Shown: in pieces, positions 49,931 through 59,103 of the stretch
How positions within the stretch are numbered: the first letter of the stretch is position 1
How the letters are laid out: every line of letters starts with the position of its first letter
Assembly (NCBI GenBank): GCA_018269005.1
Contig: JAFDVK010000053.1
Location: 92,687-156,686, forward strand
Reading direction: 5' to 3'
DNA length: 64,000 bases
Origin: Acidobacteriota bacterium
GTDB taxonomy: Bacteria > Acidobacteriota > Blastocatellia > Pyrinomonadales > Pyrinomonadaceae
Notes under the pieces: generated by a model
What the model was told of the DNA's origin: nothing
What the model saw: the letters and a program-made list of their open reading frames with translations, nothing else
Databases searched by the model: none
Position numbers and translations under genes: made by a program

Positions 49931-50935
49931 CTACTTGATCGAGTTGCTCGAGTTGACCGACCGAACGACCCACTGTGCGATACGTGCGTCAGGCAGGAGA
50001 GCCTGCGAGGTGATCGTGTAGTCGAGGCCGTTGAGGCGCTGTTTGACGCCCTCTTCGATGCCGCCGAATGAGAGCAGAAGCGGTACGATCAGAACGCGGG
50101 CTTTCTGTGCGTTCGCCTTTTCGACGAGCGAGCGGAACTCAGCGGTCGCCTCTCCGCGGATCGGCTCGGGAGCATCATCGCGGACGGTTAAATACTCGAT
50201 GCCGCGGTAAGAACTCTTTGCCTTCATTCCGTCCGTAAGCGTTGACATATCTTTGAGCCAAAGGCGATTTGTCTCGGCAGAGACCGGACCGTGTGCGACA
50301 ACGATCACGATCTCGTTCTGTGCATCCTTGCTGATCGAAGAAGCCCGCGAGAGCAGAATATCCGCGACGGTCGGGTCGGCATCGAGGGCCTTCCGCATCG
50401 TGATCGGCACCTTGTGTTTTACCGGAGTTGTCGGATCGAACGGCTCGGACGCCATCGACGAGTGGGCTGAATGATCGGTGCTGCCATGGCCGCCGCTGCC
50501 GTGATCCATCTTCGCAAAGACGGCGAGATCTGCCGGCGCATCCTTTCGCAAACCGAGCAAATATTCTGTCGAGGTTATTACCGAACTATTCGACGAGATG
50601 AAAAGCGGAACCGCGACGATCGACGTGACGCCTTGTGCCTCGAGCTTATCGATGGCGTTCTGGATATTTCGCTTGGTCGCCATGCCAAAAGCGATCTCAA
50701 CAGGGAATTGCTTGCCAACCTGGGCGGCGACGCTGCTGACCTCGTCGTTCCAGGCTGCTTTGCCGCCGTGTGCGAGGAGAAGAACGCCGGTCTTGTTCTT
50801 TGCTGTCGGCATCGTGTGGACCGAATGGTCGTGCTGCGCAAGGATCGGCATCGCTGCAATGGCGAAAAGGGTTACTAGAACAATTGCATTGAGCGAGCGG
50901 AAAAAAAGTCGTGTTCTCATATTGGTGAACTTCAT
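49931..50935 (-). CDS. Secreted CbiX-like protein with His-rich linker
   Basis: 334 residues. A signal peptide (LNAIVLVTLFAIAAMPILAQ) is followed by HDHSVHTM. Two CbiX/sirohydrochlorin-chelatase-like halves are seen: first TGVLLLAHGGKAAWNDEV and VTSIVAVPLFISSNSSV, second EIVIVVAHGPVSAETN and RVLIVPLLLSFGGIEEG. They are joined by a linker rich in His and Asp (MDHGSGGHGSTDHSAHSS). Canonical CbiX inserts cobalt or iron into tetrapyrroles in the cytoplasm. An exported, His-rich version beside copA and merR suggests a periplasmic metal-binding or chelatase role. Start could also be the Met at residue 6. Confidence 0.75.
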   Translation of the reverse strand: MKFTNMRTRLFFRSLNAIVLVTLFAIAAMPILAQHDHSVHTMPTAKNKTGVLLLAHGGKAAWNDEVSSVAAQVGKQFPVEIAFGMATKRNIQNAIDKLEAQGVTSIVAVPLFISSNSSVITSTEYLLGLRKDAPADLAVFAKMDHGSGGHGSTDHSAHSSMASEPFDPTTPVKHKVPITMRKALDADPTVADILLSRASSISKDAQNEIVIVVAHGPVSAETNRLWLKDMSTLTDGMKAKSSYRGIEYLTVRDDAPEPIRGEATAEFRSLVEKANAQKARVLIVPLLLSFGGIEEGVKQRLNGLDYTITSQALLPDARIAQWVVRSVNSSNSIK

Positions 50936-50981
50936 AAAACGGGATTGTATAGAAAGTGAAAGTCATTTTCAAGAAGAGAAA

Positions 50982-51012
50982 GAGAGATCTTGAAATTTAT
51001 TCGCGATCTCTC
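50982..51012 (-). terminator. Candidate terminator after copA
   Basis: On the minus strand a perfect 8-bp stem GAGAGATC/GATCTCTC (51005-51012 with 50982-50989) has a 15-nt loop and is followed by a T/C-rich tract (TTTCTCTTCTT). It lies 25 bp after the copA stop and before the CbiX-like gene. Confidence 0.55.
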
Positions 51013-51036
51013 GTTTGTGAGTCTCATAGCAGGGAC

Positions 51037-53601
51037 CTAGAACTTCTTATTGCGAAGACGCAGGGCATTCGTGATGACCGATACGGAGCTGAACGTCATC
51101 GCCGCACTCGCGATCATTGGCGATAGAAGCAATCCGAAGACCGGGAACAGGACGCCGGCAGCGATCGGAATTCCGAGCACGTTGTAGCCGAACGCGAAAA
51201 AGAGGTTCTCGCGTATATTCTTCATCGTGGCGCGGCTCAGATTCATTGCCTTCAAGATGCCGCCGAGGTCGGAATGAAGCAGCGTGATGTCGGCGGATTC
51301 GATGGCGACGCTCGTGCCTTCGGCAAAGGTGATCCCGACATCGGCGGTAACAAGTGCGGGCGCATCGTTTACGCCGTCGCCCGCCATCGCGACGATCTTG
51401 CCCGTCGCCTTGAGTTCCGCGATCTTCTCGGCCTTTTTGTCGGGAGTTGCTTCAGCGATGTAGGAATCGATGCCGAGTTCTTTCGCGATCGCGGCCGCCG
51501 TGACCGCATTATCGCCCGTCATCATCAATATCTGTTTTCCCTGACGATGCAGTTCGTCGATAACGGCCTTTGCAGAAGGCTTGATCGCATCGGCCAGCCC
51601 GATGTAGCCGGCGGCCGCACCGTCCACATTCACCGAGATAACGGTCTGAGCCTGACGGCGAAGATGTTCGACCGTCTCGTTCGCACCGGCGGCCGCGATG
51701 GCCACATTTTTTCCGTCAACTTTGGCCGTCACTCCAACACCTGTCTGCGATGTGAAATCTTCAGCGGTCGGAATCGCGATCGAACGTGCGTCGGCTTCCG
51801 CAACGATCGCACGGGCGAGCGGATGTTCGCTGTGCTTTTCGACCGCCGCGGCGAGGGCAAGCAGCTCATTTTCAGCAAGAGACCCTATGGGAACGACCGT
51901 TTTAACGGCCGGCCGGCCTTCGGTGAGCGTGCCAGTTTTATCGACGGCGATAACGTCCACTTTTGCCAGATGTTCGAAGGCCGCAGCTTTTTTTATGAGC
52001 ACGCCGTTGCGTGCGCCTTGACCGGTCGCGACCATAACGGACATCGGCGTTGCAAGCCCGAGTGCACAAGGGCACGCGATTATTAGCACCGAAACTGCGG
52101 CGACGATCGCGAAGGCCAGGCTTCCCAAGAAAAGCCATACGGCGAACGAGATGATCGCGGCGACGACGACGGCCGGAACGAAATAGGCCGCAACGACATC
52201 AGCGAACCGCTGTATCGGAGCGCGTGACCGTTGTGCCTCGCTGACCATCTTGACGATCTGTGCGAGTACCGTGTCGCGGCCGACGTGTTCGGCGCGCATC
52301 TCAAAGACTCTCGGCCCATTCAACGTGCCGCCGATCACGCTGTCTCCCACCGTCTTTTCGACAGGCAAAGATTCACCCGTGACCATCGATTCGTTGACCG
52401 ATGAGTCGCCTTTCTCGATCTTGCCGTCAACGGGGATCTTTTCGTTCGCGTTTACAAGAAGCAGGTCGCCGATATGAACCTCAGACAGCGGAACAACCTT
52501 TGTTTCACCATTCTTCTCGATGCGGATCGCCGTCTCAGGTGCGAGCCGAAGCAGTTCCTTGATCGCGGATGAGGTTCGGGAGCGAGCCTTGAGTTCGAGA
52601 ACTTGGCCGAGCAAAACGAGTGTGGTGATTACTGCCGCTGATTCAAAGTATCCGGGAACGATTCCGGTGTGCATGTCACGCATCGCGTCCGGAAAGATTC
52701 CCGGCGCAAATAGGGCCGCGAGGCTCAGCAGATACGCCGCACCGGTTCCGATCGCTATCAGCGTGAACATATTCGGGCTGACATTCTTGATCGACTGAAC
52801 GGCACGCTCAAAGAAAGGAAAACCACCCCAAAGAACGACAGGCGTTGCGAGAACGAACTGTATCCAGATCGAGATCTTTGGCGGGACGATCGCAGAAAAA
52901 CCGGGAATCATCTCGGCCATGGCGAGCACAAATACCGGCAGCGTCAACGCGGCAGATATCCAGAATCGCCGACGCATGTCGATGAGCTCCGGGTCTTCCG
53001 TGTCGTCGAGCGATACCTCCATCGGTTCGAGTGCCATCCCGCATTTAGGGCACGTTCCGGGCCCGATCTGCACGATCTCCGGATGCATCGGACAGGTATA
53101 TTCAACGTCGAGCGGAAGGTCTTCTTGTTCGCGCGGAGTCAGATACTTGTCCGGGTCGGCCTTGAATTTCACAACGCATCCGTTCGAGCAAAAGTAGTAG
53201 GCGATGCCGTCGTGCGTATGTGTGCCGGCGGCAGTCTCTTCCTCGACCGTCATGCCGCAAACGGGATCGATGTGATGGCCTTCAGCAGTTGCTTCGTGTT
53301 CTTCGTGCCTCGAACTGCCGCAGCATGATGCGGTTTCCGTCTCGCTCATCACATGACGCATCGACTTCTCTTCAGTCCCGCAGCATGAACTCGCCGCTCC
53401 GCCGAGATATTTCTCAGGATCGTTCCCAAAGCGATCGCGGCAGACGACGTTGCAGAAGTAATATTTGGTTCCCTCGTGTTCTTGTACGGCGGCCGCGAGG
53501 TTCTCGGTGACCGCCATACCGCAAACGGGATCGGTGTGTATCTCGACGATCTCTGGCTTTTTTCGACCGAGCTGGACAGGTTGAGACGCTTGTTCTTTCA
53601 T
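51037..53601 (-). CDS. copA: P1B-type copper-translocating ATPase with two YHS domains
   Basis: 854 residues. The start at 53601 is supported by GGGAG about 10 bp upstream. Two YHS domains (about 25-70 and 115-160; DPVCGM...YYFC) and a heavy-metal-binding domain (YTCPMHPEI...[10 protein letters not shown]) lead the protein. Six to eight helices carry the CPC metal site ([13 protein letters not shown]), with E1-E2 motifs [19 protein letters not shown] and [10 protein letters not shown]. It pumps Cu+ (possibly Ag+) out of the cytoplasm. It has no classical CxxC HMA domain at the N-terminus. Transcription is probably MerR-controlled from the promoter just upstream. Confidence 0.94.
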   Translation of the reverse strand: MKEQASQPVQLGRKKPEIVEIHTDPVCGMAVTENLAAAVQEHEGTKYYFCNVVCRDRFGNDPEKYLGGAASSCCGTEEKSMRHVMSETETASCCGSSRHEEHEATAEGHHIDPVCGMTVEEETAAGTHTHDGIAYYFCSNGCVVKFKADPDKYLTPREQEDLPLDVEYTCPMHPEIVQIGPGTCPKCGMALEPMEVSLDDTEDPELIDMRRRFWISAALTLPVFVLAMAEMIPGFSAIVPPKISIWIQFVLATPVVLWGGFPFFERAVQSIKNVSPNMFTLIAIGTGAAYLLSLAALFAPGIFPDAMRDMHTGIVPGYFESAAVITTLVLLGQVLELKARSRTSSAIKELLRLAPETAIRIEKNGETKVVPLSEVHIGDLLLVNANEKIPVDGKIEKGDSSVNESMVTGESLPVEKTVGDSVIGGTLNGPRVFEMRAEHVGRDTVLAQIVKMVSEAQRSRAPIQRFADVVAAYFVPAVVVAAIISFAVWLFLGSLAFAIVAAVSVLIIACPCALGLATPMSVMVATGQGARNGVLIKKAAAFEHLAKVDVIAVDKTGTLTEGRPAVKTVVPIGSLAENELLALAAAVEKHSEHPLARAIVAEADARSIAIPTAEDFTSQTGVGVTAKVDGKNVAIAAAGANETVEHLRRQAQTVISVNVDGAAAGYIGLADAIKPSAKAVIDELHRQGKQILMMTGDNAVTAAAIAKELGIDSYIAEATPDKKAEKIAELKATGKIVAMAGDGVNDAPALVTADVGITFAEGTSVAIESADITLLHSDLGGILKAMNLSRATMKNIRENLFFAFGYNVLGIPIAAGVLFPVFGLLLSPMIASAAMTFSSVSVITNALRLRNKKF

Positions 53602-53623
53602 TGTTTTGTTCTCCCTACGGAAC

Positions 53624-53655
53624 ATCCTACAACCTGTGAGTTGGTGTCAGGTCAA
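53624..53655 (-). promoter_or_regulatory. MerR-type promoter and operator of copA
   Basis: On the minus strand TTGACC (53650-53655) and TAGGAT (53624-53629) are separated by 20 bp, longer than the 17-bp optimum and typical of MerR-activated promoters. The dyad ACCTG-N11-CAGGT (53632-53636 and 53648-53652) lies in and next to the spacer. The start codon of copA is 23 bp from the -10. Confidence 0.7.
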
Positions 53656-53658
53656 GTA

Positions 53659-54075
53659 CTATTTCGAACTTTCTGAGAAAGCGTCTATCAGGCGGCAGAC
53701 AGTATGGCCGTCGGGTTCGGCATTCTCGATGCCTTTCCACATCTCCGCGGCTGTTTCGAGGCGTTTCTGCAGGCGGCGAAGTTCGGCGATCTTCTGCCGG
53801 TTTTCTTCGATCCGTTTTTCGACGATGTTGCGAACCATCGGGCAAGGCGAATCGCCCGAGGTCGAATGCCCGAGGATCTCCTCGATCTCGGCGAGCGTAA
53901 ATCCAAGTTCCTTTGCGGACGCGATAAATTGGAGCCGGCTGCGATCGTCCGCGGAATACATCTTGTAGCCGTTCAGGCTGTTCTTTGTCGGGTTAAGAAG
54001 GCCGATCCGCGTGTAATAGCGGACGGTGAATATCGGAACATTAGCCTTTTTTGCAAGACTTGACGCTGTGAACAT
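53659..54075 (-). CDS. MerR family heavy-metal-responsive regulator
   Basis: 138 residues. The N-terminal winged helix is FTASSLAKKANVPIFTVRYYTRIGLL with wing SLNGYKMYS. It continues through the dimerisation coiled coil (LAEIEEILGH to ETAAEMW), with Cys78 (SPCPM) and Cys127 (HTVCRLID) as likely metal ligands. The copA promoter immediately downstream has a 20-bp spacer and an internal dyad, so it is the expected target. The metal is probably Cu, though Zn/Cd/Pb sensors share this layout. Confidence 0.9.
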   Translation of the reverse strand: MFTASSLAKKANVPIFTVRYYTRIGLLNPTKNSLNGYKMYSADDRSRLQFIASAKELGFTLAEIEEILGHSTSGDSPCPMVRNIVEKRIEENRQKIAELRRLQKRLETAAEMWKGIENAEPDGHTVCRLIDAFSESSK

Positions 54076-54279
54076 AGCTTCTAGCTTACCTTACGCAGGT
54101 AAAGAAATGTGTGGAAATTGGGGCGGAATAGGCATATATTCTTAATGATAGGCCGAAATTGCGGCCCATCCGAACCTTAACCGAAAAGGCACGACGTTCC
54201 TTAGTTTTTGAACGTCACGCAAAGCCAACGGGCGATCAGGAAGTTCGATCGCAAGCCGAGGCTGCCGAAGTGAGGATCA

Positions 54280-54840
54280 ATGAAGATCGCTTTAGCTCTA
54301 ATAATCTCAGCATTTGCGTTCGTCGCATCTCCTGCTCAATCGCTTAGTCAGACAAATATTGCTGTTGGTGCAAACGACCTTGCACGGCCTCGGCGCGTCG
54401 CAGAGCCGGCCAAACGTGCGATTCCGACGCCAGCAATGATCGCCGAGCTAGAGCGGGAAACATTCGATCTGCTCAACGCAAAACGCAAAGAACGCGGCCT
54501 TTCGCCGCTCGTATGGAGCGATTCTGTCGCTGCCGTCGCAAAAGAACATTCCGTCGATATGGCGTCAATGAATTACTTCAGCCATAAGGATATGAGCGGC
54601 AGATATGTGAGCGATCGTGCCGATTCGATGGGATTGAAGAAGTGGCGTGCGATCGGTGAGAACATTGCATTCAATCGCGGCTTCTCAGACCCGATCACGC
54701 GGACGGTCGAGCTCTGGATGAATTCAACGTCGCACCGCCAGAATCTTCTCGACGACCACTGGAAAGAATCCGCTGTCGGCATCGCCGTCGCAGATGACGG
54801 TTCATATTTCTTTACGCAGGTGTTTTTGGATAAGAAATAG
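54280..54840 (+). CDS. Secreted CAP/SCP (YkwD-like) domain protein
   Basis: 186 residues with a signal peptide (ALALIISAFAFVASPAQS) and a CAP domain from about residue 55: LLNAKRKERGLSPLVWSDSVAAVAKEHSVDM, YFSHKDMSGR, IGENIAFNRG, WMNSTSHRQNLLDDHWKESAVGIAV, YFFTQVFL. The His and Glu residues of the CAP cavity are present. Bacterial YkwD-type proteins are extracellular and mostly of unknown function. It stands alone, divergent from merR. Confidence 0.9.
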   Translation: MKIALALIISAFAFVASPAQSLSQTNIAVGANDLARPRRVAEPAKRAIPTPAMIAELERETFDLLNAKRKERGLSPLVWSDSVAAVAKEHSVDMASMNYFSHKDMSGRYVSDRADSMGLKKWRAIGENIAFNRGFSDPITRTVELWMNSTSHRQNLLDDHWKESAVGIAVADDGSYFFTQVFLDKK

Positions 54841-54918
54841 TCGAATCGGCCATATTTTTTGGACGCCCGAACCTTGCCGCAATAAGCAAAATTCGGGCGT
54901 TTTGATATTCTAGAGCAG

Positions 54919-55800
54919 ATGCAATTCTCTCTGCCGTCGTATGCAAAGATCAACTGGATACTGCGTGTTCTCGGCAGGCGAAGCGATGGCTTTCACGAAC
55001 TTTGCACTATCTTCCAAACGATCTCGCTTTGCGACCGCCTGACGTTCGAGGATGCGGAGACGGTCAGCCTGACGTGTTCCGACCCGCGGATCCCTACCGG
55101 TGGAGAGAACCTTATCGTAAGGGCGGCCGAGATGCTTCGAGCCGAGCTCGGCATAAGGAAAGGTGCGAGAATTCACCTCGAAAAGAACATTCCGTCGCCG
55201 GGCGGGCTTGGCGGCGGTTCGTCGAATGCTGCGGTAGCGCTGATCGGACTATCAAGGCTCTGGGGCCTTGAAACAACAGGGTTTCTTCCGAAGTTAGCCG
55301 CCAGGATCGGTGCGGATGTTCCGTTCTTCTTATTCGGGGGCACAGCGTTGGGCACCGGCCGCGGCGACTTGATCGAGCCGCTAGACGATATTTCCGTCGG
55401 TCCGATGCTTGTCGTAACTCCCAATATTGCCGTTCCGACAGGCGAGATCTTTGGCCGATACCGAGCTGAGACCTTGACAGATACGGCTCAAGAGCATAAT
55501 CTTTCTGTTTGCCGAGCGGAAGCCGAAAGGTTTCGTCCTGCGGCGGCAGAACTTGCAAACGATCTCGAAAGCACCGTGTTCGAAGCTTTTCCTGAGGTCG
55601 CCCGCGTCAAGAACGCTTTAATAGAGCTTGGTGCGGTTAACGCGGTCCTTTGCGGCAGCGGAGCAAGCGTATTAGGTGTTTTTGACAAACAAGAGACACG
55701 GCAGACTGCTGAAAATGCCCTCGATCAAGAATCGACCTGGCGAAAGTTTGCTGTATCAGCCGTTTCGCGTGAATGTTACCGCGAAGAGCTCGGCCTTTAA
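54919..55800 (+). CDS. ispE: 4-diphosphocytidyl-2-C-methyl-D-erythritol kinase
   Basis: A 293-residue GHMP kinase: YAKINWILRVLGRRSDGFHEL at the N-terminus, IPSPGGLGGGSSNAAVALIGL (ATP loop), IGADVPFFLFGGTALGTGRG and VLCGSGASVLGVF. It catalyses MEP step 4, between the two activities of the fused IspDF at 14.0 kb. Length is normal for IspE. tRNA-Gln follows 48 bp later. Confidence 0.97.
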   Translation: MQFSLPSYAKINWILRVLGRRSDGFHELCTIFQTISLCDRLTFEDAETVSLTCSDPRIPTGGENLIVRAAEMLRAELGIRKGARIHLEKNIPSPGGLGGGSSNAAVALIGLSRLWGLETTGFLPKLAARIGADVPFFLFGGTALGTGRGDLIEPLDDISVGPMLVVTPNIAVPTGEIFGRYRAETLTDTAQEHNLSVCRAEAERFRPAAAELANDLESTVFEAFPEVARVKNALIELGAVNAVLCGSGASVLGVFDKQETRQTAENALDQESTWRKFAVSAVSRECYREELGL

Positions 55801-55848
55801 GGCTTGAGGTCAACGGCTGTTTCCGTTAGTTTCTTCACTTTTTTGAAT

Positions 55849-55923
55849 TGGGGCGTAGCCAAGTGGTAAGGCACCGGTCTTTGGATCCGGCACTCGTAGG
55901 TTCGAATCCTCCCGCCCCAGCCA
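55849..55923 (+). tRNA. tRNA-Gln (anticodon TTG)
   Basis: Acceptor TGGGGCG/CGCCCCA, anticodon loop CTTTGGA with anticodon TTG (reads CAA), T-loop TTCGAAT. Discriminator G and CCA are encoded at 55920-55923. Confidence 0.96.
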
Positions 55924-55939
55924 GATGTGAATATTAGGA

Positions 55940-55981
55940 ACGGACAGTCTCTCGTCGATTTGAGCGACCGTCCGTTTTTTT
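55940..55981 (+). terminator. Terminator after tRNA-Gln
   Basis: ACGGAC...GTCCGT stem (55940-55945 with 55970-55975), extended inward by GTC/GAC past one mismatch, followed by a run of T to about 55981. It separates the tRNA from prs. Confidence 0.8.
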
Positions 55982-56017
55982 GTTTTGAGTCCGGGCTTTT
56001 GAATCGCCCGATCAGCT

Positions 56018-56974
56018 ATGAGCGTAACCGGAAGGATAAAGATATTCTCGGGCAATGCACACCCTGCCCTCGCCGAAGAGATCTGCGGCTATCTAGGCTG
56101 TGATCTCGGCAAGGCGGTGACGGCGCAATTTTCGGACGGCGAGTTCAACTTCCAGATCGAAGAGAATGTCCGCGGCCACGATGTCTTTATCGTCCAGCCG
56201 ACTTGTCCGCCGAGCGATAAGCATCTGATGGAATTGCTCGTAATGATGGATGCCTTTGTGCGTGCGTCTGCTGAGCGGGTAACGGCGGTGATCCCGTATT
56301 TCGGATATGCGCGTTCGGACAAGAAAGATCGTCCGCGTGTCCCGATCGCGGCCAAGCTGGTCGCCAATTTGATAACCAAGGCCGGAGCCGAAAGAGTTTT
56401 GACGATCGATCTGCATGCTTCGCAGATTCAGGGCTTCTTTGATATTCCGGTCGATCACCTTTATGCGGCACCGGTCGTCGTGGATTATTTCCGCGAAAAC
56501 CCGATCGAGAATCTGATCGTCGTAGCACCGGACACCGGCGGGGCCGAACGTGCTCGTGCCTACGCAAAGAGATTGGATGCCGGGCTTGCCCTTTGCGACA
56601 AACGCCGCGAGCGGGCGAATGAGGCCGATGTGATGAATATAGTCGGCGATGTTGACGGCAAGAATTGCCTCATCATCGACGATATGTGCGACACCGGCGG
56701 AACGATCTGCAAAGTTGCCGAGGCTCTGTACAAGGCGGGAGCCAACGAGATATCGGCGTGCTTTACACACGGAGTGTTCTCCGGCAATGCGGTCGCGAAC
56801 ATTCGCTCTTCGCATTTGAAGAAAGTGATCGTAACCAACACGATCCCTGCCCGCGAGAATGCTGCCGAGCTGATCGCAGAAGGCAGGATCGAGGTCTTGA
56901 GTATCGGCAAACTGCTCGCTTCGGCGATCAGGTCGATCCATGACGAGACAAGCGTTTCGTCGCTATTTATTTAG
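56018..56974 (+). CDS. prs: Ribose-phosphate pyrophosphokinase
   Basis: A 318-residue PRPP synthase: KIFSGNAHPALAEEICGYLG, GEFNFQIEENVRGHDVFIVQ, RVLTIDLHASQIQGFFDIP and the PRPP loop CLIIDDMCDTGGTI. It makes PRPP from ribose-5-phosphate and ATP for nucleotide, His and Trp synthesis and for Apt. It is followed by rplY after 14 bp, the common prs-rplY-pth order. Confidence 0.97.
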   Translation: MSVTGRIKIFSGNAHPALAEEICGYLGCDLGKAVTAQFSDGEFNFQIEENVRGHDVFIVQPTCPPSDKHLMELLVMMDAFVRASAERVTAVIPYFGYARSDKKDRPRVPIAAKLVANLITKAGAERVLTIDLHASQIQGFFDIPVDHLYAAPVVVDYFRENPIENLIVVAPDTGGAERARAYAKRLDAGLALCDKRRERANEADVMNIVGDVDGKNCLIIDDMCDTGGTICKVAEALYKAGANEISACFTHGVFSGNAVANIRSSHLKKVIVTNTIPARENAAELIAEGRIEVLSIGKLLASAIRSIHDETSVSSLFI

Positions 56975-56988
56975 TTAGAGAAAGTGTT

Positions 56989-57636
56989 ATGGCTGAAAAA
57001 ATTACTGTAAAAGCTGAAAAGAGAGAAACCCGCGGCAAGAACGAAGCTCGTAGGCTTCGTGCAAGCGGCAGCGTCCCGGTCGTCGTTTATGGCGGCGGCG
57101 GCGAAAGCGTTGCGGCAGCGGCGGCACTTAGCGATCTTGCGGCGATCCTGCGGCTCGAAAGCGGTGCGAACACCGTGTTTTCGCTCGACATCGCAGGCGT
57201 CGGTGCTTCGGATGTGATCTTTCAGGATCGCCAGATCGATCCGCTGATGGGCCGTCTGACCCATGCGGACCTTCGCCGCCTTGTCAAGGGCGAGAAGATC
57301 GAGCTGACCGTTCCGGTCCATCTCGAAGGTGATCCGGTCGGCGTTAAGGAAGAAGGCGGAATACTCGACCAGATCCTTCGCGAGGTCAAGATCCTTTGTG
57401 AGCCTGCGAAGGCCCCTGATGCGATCGTCGTCGATGTTACGGAGCTCAAGGTCGGCGATGCGATCCATATTTCGGATCTTAAGGTCGAAAAGGGCATTGA
57501 GATTCACGGTGACGCCGATTCGGTTGTGGCACACGTTGTCATGGCCAAGGAGCCTGAGCTTGAGTCGCAGGTCGAGGCCGGGGCGGAGCCTGCGGTTGAA
57601 GGCGAAGCCAAGCCGGATGGCGAAGCTTCTGAGTAG
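56989..57636 (+). CDS. rplY: 50S ribosomal protein L25/general stress protein Ctc
   Basis: 215 residues: an L25 5S rRNA-binding domain (KAEKRETRGKNEARRLRASGSVPVVVYGGG) and the long TL5/Ctc C-terminal beta domain (LTVPVHLEGDPVGVKEEGGILDQILREVKILC, LKVGDAIHISDLKVEKG). The Ala/Glu-rich tail (about 190-215) is low-complexity. Position between prs and pth is typical. Confidence 0.95.
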   Translation: MAEKITVKAEKRETRGKNEARRLRASGSVPVVVYGGGGESVAAAAALSDLAAILRLESGANTVFSLDIAGVGASDVIFQDRQIDPLMGRLTHADLRRLVKGEKIELTVPVHLEGDPVGVKEEGGILDQILREVKILCEPAKAPDAIVVDVTELKVGDAIHISDLKVEKGIEIHGDADSVVAHVVMAKEPELESQVEAGAEPAVEGEAKPDGEASE

Positions 57637-57660
57637 CCTGTCGGCCTACGGGGTTGTCTG

Positions 57661-58242
57661 ATGCTTGAGGACACCGACAAAAAGCATTGGCTCGTTGTCG
57701 GGCTGGGCAATCCGGGGCGTCAATATGAGCGGACGCGGCACAATCTAGGGTTTATGCTCGCCGATCTATTGGCGGGCAGGCACCAGACGCGGATCGGCCG
57801 CGAAGAGTGCAGAGCTCTTATCGGCCGAGCCGTTATCGGCAGCGAAAGCGTCGAATTGGCGAAGCCGCAGACATTTATGAATCTCTCCGGAGATTCGGTG
57901 AAATGCTTGCTCAAGAAGGCGGCGCGGTGTATTGAAAACTTGATCGTCATTTCGGATGACCTTGCGTTGCCGTTCGGAACGATGAGGATTCGGCCAAAAG
58001 GTTCGCACGGCGGACAGAACGGCTTGCGGTCGATCATCGAGCGAACCGGAACGCAGGAGTTCATTCGGCTGCGGATCGGCATTATGCCTGAGCATCCGAT
58101 CTCGGATGCTTCGCGGTTCGTGCTCGAAGACTTCAGCCGCGGAGAGGCGGACGAACTGCCCGAGATACTCGAACGGGCGGGCGATGCGGTCGAGACGATC
58201 ATTCGTGATGGCATCGAAGAAGCGATGCAAAAGTTTAATTGA
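57661..58242 (+). CDS. pth: Aminoacyl (peptidyl)-tRNA hydrolase
   Basis: 193 residues: WLVVGLGNPGRQYERTRHNLGFML with the catalytic His and Asn, AKPQTFMNLSGDSV, LIVISDDLALPFGTMRIRPKGSHGGQNGLRSI. It recycles peptidyl-tRNA. It begins 24 bp after rplY and precedes the ribosomal cluster. Confidence 0.97.
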   Translation: MLEDTDKKHWLVVGLGNPGRQYERTRHNLGFMLADLLAGRHQTRIGREECRALIGRAVIGSESVELAKPQTFMNLSGDSVKCLLKKAARCIENLIVISDDLALPFGTMRIRPKGSHGGQNGLRSIIERTGTQEFIRLRIGIMPEHPISDASRFVLEDFSRGEADELPEILERAGDAVETIIRDGIEEAMQKFN

Positions 58243-58260
58243 GAAGGGAAGATTTCCTTA

Positions 58261-58284
58261 CTTCGGCTCCAAATTTTGCCGAGG
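58261..58284 (+). promoter_or_regulatory. Leader hairpin upstream of rpsF
   Basis: CTTCGGC pairs with GCCGAGG (one T-G pair) around a 10-nt loop, 34 bp before rpsF. rpsF leaders in many bacteria carry an S6:S18-binding structure; a match to that motif is possible but not shown. A Shine-Dalgarno AAGGAG at 58297-58302 is unusually far (16 bp) from the ATG. Confidence 0.35.
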
Positions 58285-58318
58285 TGTTTAAGCCGGAAGG
58301 AGAATAGAAATAAAGAAA

Positions 58319-58720
58319 ATGGCAAACAGAACGTACGAAGTTATGTATATCGTCAACCCTGATACGGCGAGTGACCGCATTGAGAAGCTCAATGACGCCG
58401 TCGGGAAGTTGATCGAGAAGGAAGGCGGCAGCGTCGTGAAGGTCGATAACATCGGCCTCAAAGACCTTGCCTATCCGATCGAAAAGAAACAGCAAGGCCA
58501 CTATGTCTTGTTCGAGATCGAAGGAACCGGGCAGGAGATCGCGGAACTTGAACGCCGTATGCGTGTCAACGATATGATCATGCGTTATATCACCGTCCGC
58601 GTTGACGAAGACCGAAAGAAGGCCGATGCGGTCAAGGCAAAAAAGGAGGCTCGGGCAGCGAAACGGGCCGCATTCAAGCCGGCACCGGCCGAAGCAGCAG
58701 AGGCACCCGCCGAAGCCTAG
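58319..58720 (+). CDS. rpsF: 30S ribosomal protein S6
   Basis: 133 residues. Residues 1-95 are the S6 ferredoxin-like fold (RTYEVMYIVNPDTASDRIEKLND, IGLKDLAYPIEKKQQGHYVLFEI, RVNDMIMRYITVRVDED), followed by a Lys/Ala-rich tail. First gene of rpsF-rpsR-rplI-dnaB; ssb, often between rpsF and rpsR, is absent. Confidence 0.97.
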   Translation: MANRTYEVMYIVNPDTASDRIEKLNDAVGKLIEKEGGSVVKVDNIGLKDLAYPIEKKQQGHYVLFEIEGTGQEIAELERRMRVNDMIMRYITVRVDEDRKKADAVKAKKEARAAKRAAFKPAPAEAAEAPAEA

Positions 58721-58736
58721 TTGAGGAGAGTTTTTT

Positions 58737-59018
58737 ATGGCAGACAAAGAAATGGAAATTGTAGATGACCGCGACCTCGGTGTCGGAGAAGATGTCATCG
58801 GTGATCGTCCGCGTAGATACCAACGCCGTCGGCCGCGACAGGTCGTTCCGGCCTATGTCGACTGGAAGGATGTCGAATTTTTGCGCGGGTTCATACCAGA
58901 ACGAGGCAAGATCCTGCCGCGACGTATCTCAGGCATCACTGCAAAGGATCAGCGTCGGGTCGCAAAGGCGATCAAGCGCGCACGCTCGATGGCATTGCTT
59001 CCGTTCGTTGCGGACTAG
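58737..59018 (+). CDS. rpsR: 30S ribosomal protein S18
   Basis: 93 residues. The core is [20 protein letters not shown] and [29 protein letters not shown], typical S18, with an acidic and Arg-rich N-terminal extension of about 35 residues. It lacks the N-terminal Cys pair seen in zinc-binding S18 forms. It lies 16 bp after rpsF. Confidence 0.97.
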   Translation: MADKEMEIVDDRDLGVGEDVIGDRPRRYQRRRPRQVVPAYVDWKDVEFLRGFIPERGKILPRRISGITAKDQRRVAKAIKRARSMALLPFVAD

Positions 59019-59103
59019 TTTAATTTTCTTCGTCTTGACGCCTTTTTTCGTTGTGCCGGAACGGCACACGACGGACGTGTCAGATGAAAAGTGAGATCTA
59101 ATA

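Noticed and set aside
48862..49938. 358-codon plus-strand ORF
   Set aside because: It is antisense to the well-supported isoaspartyl peptidase and the end of cphA; its translation is Arg/Ala/Ser-rich with no domain.
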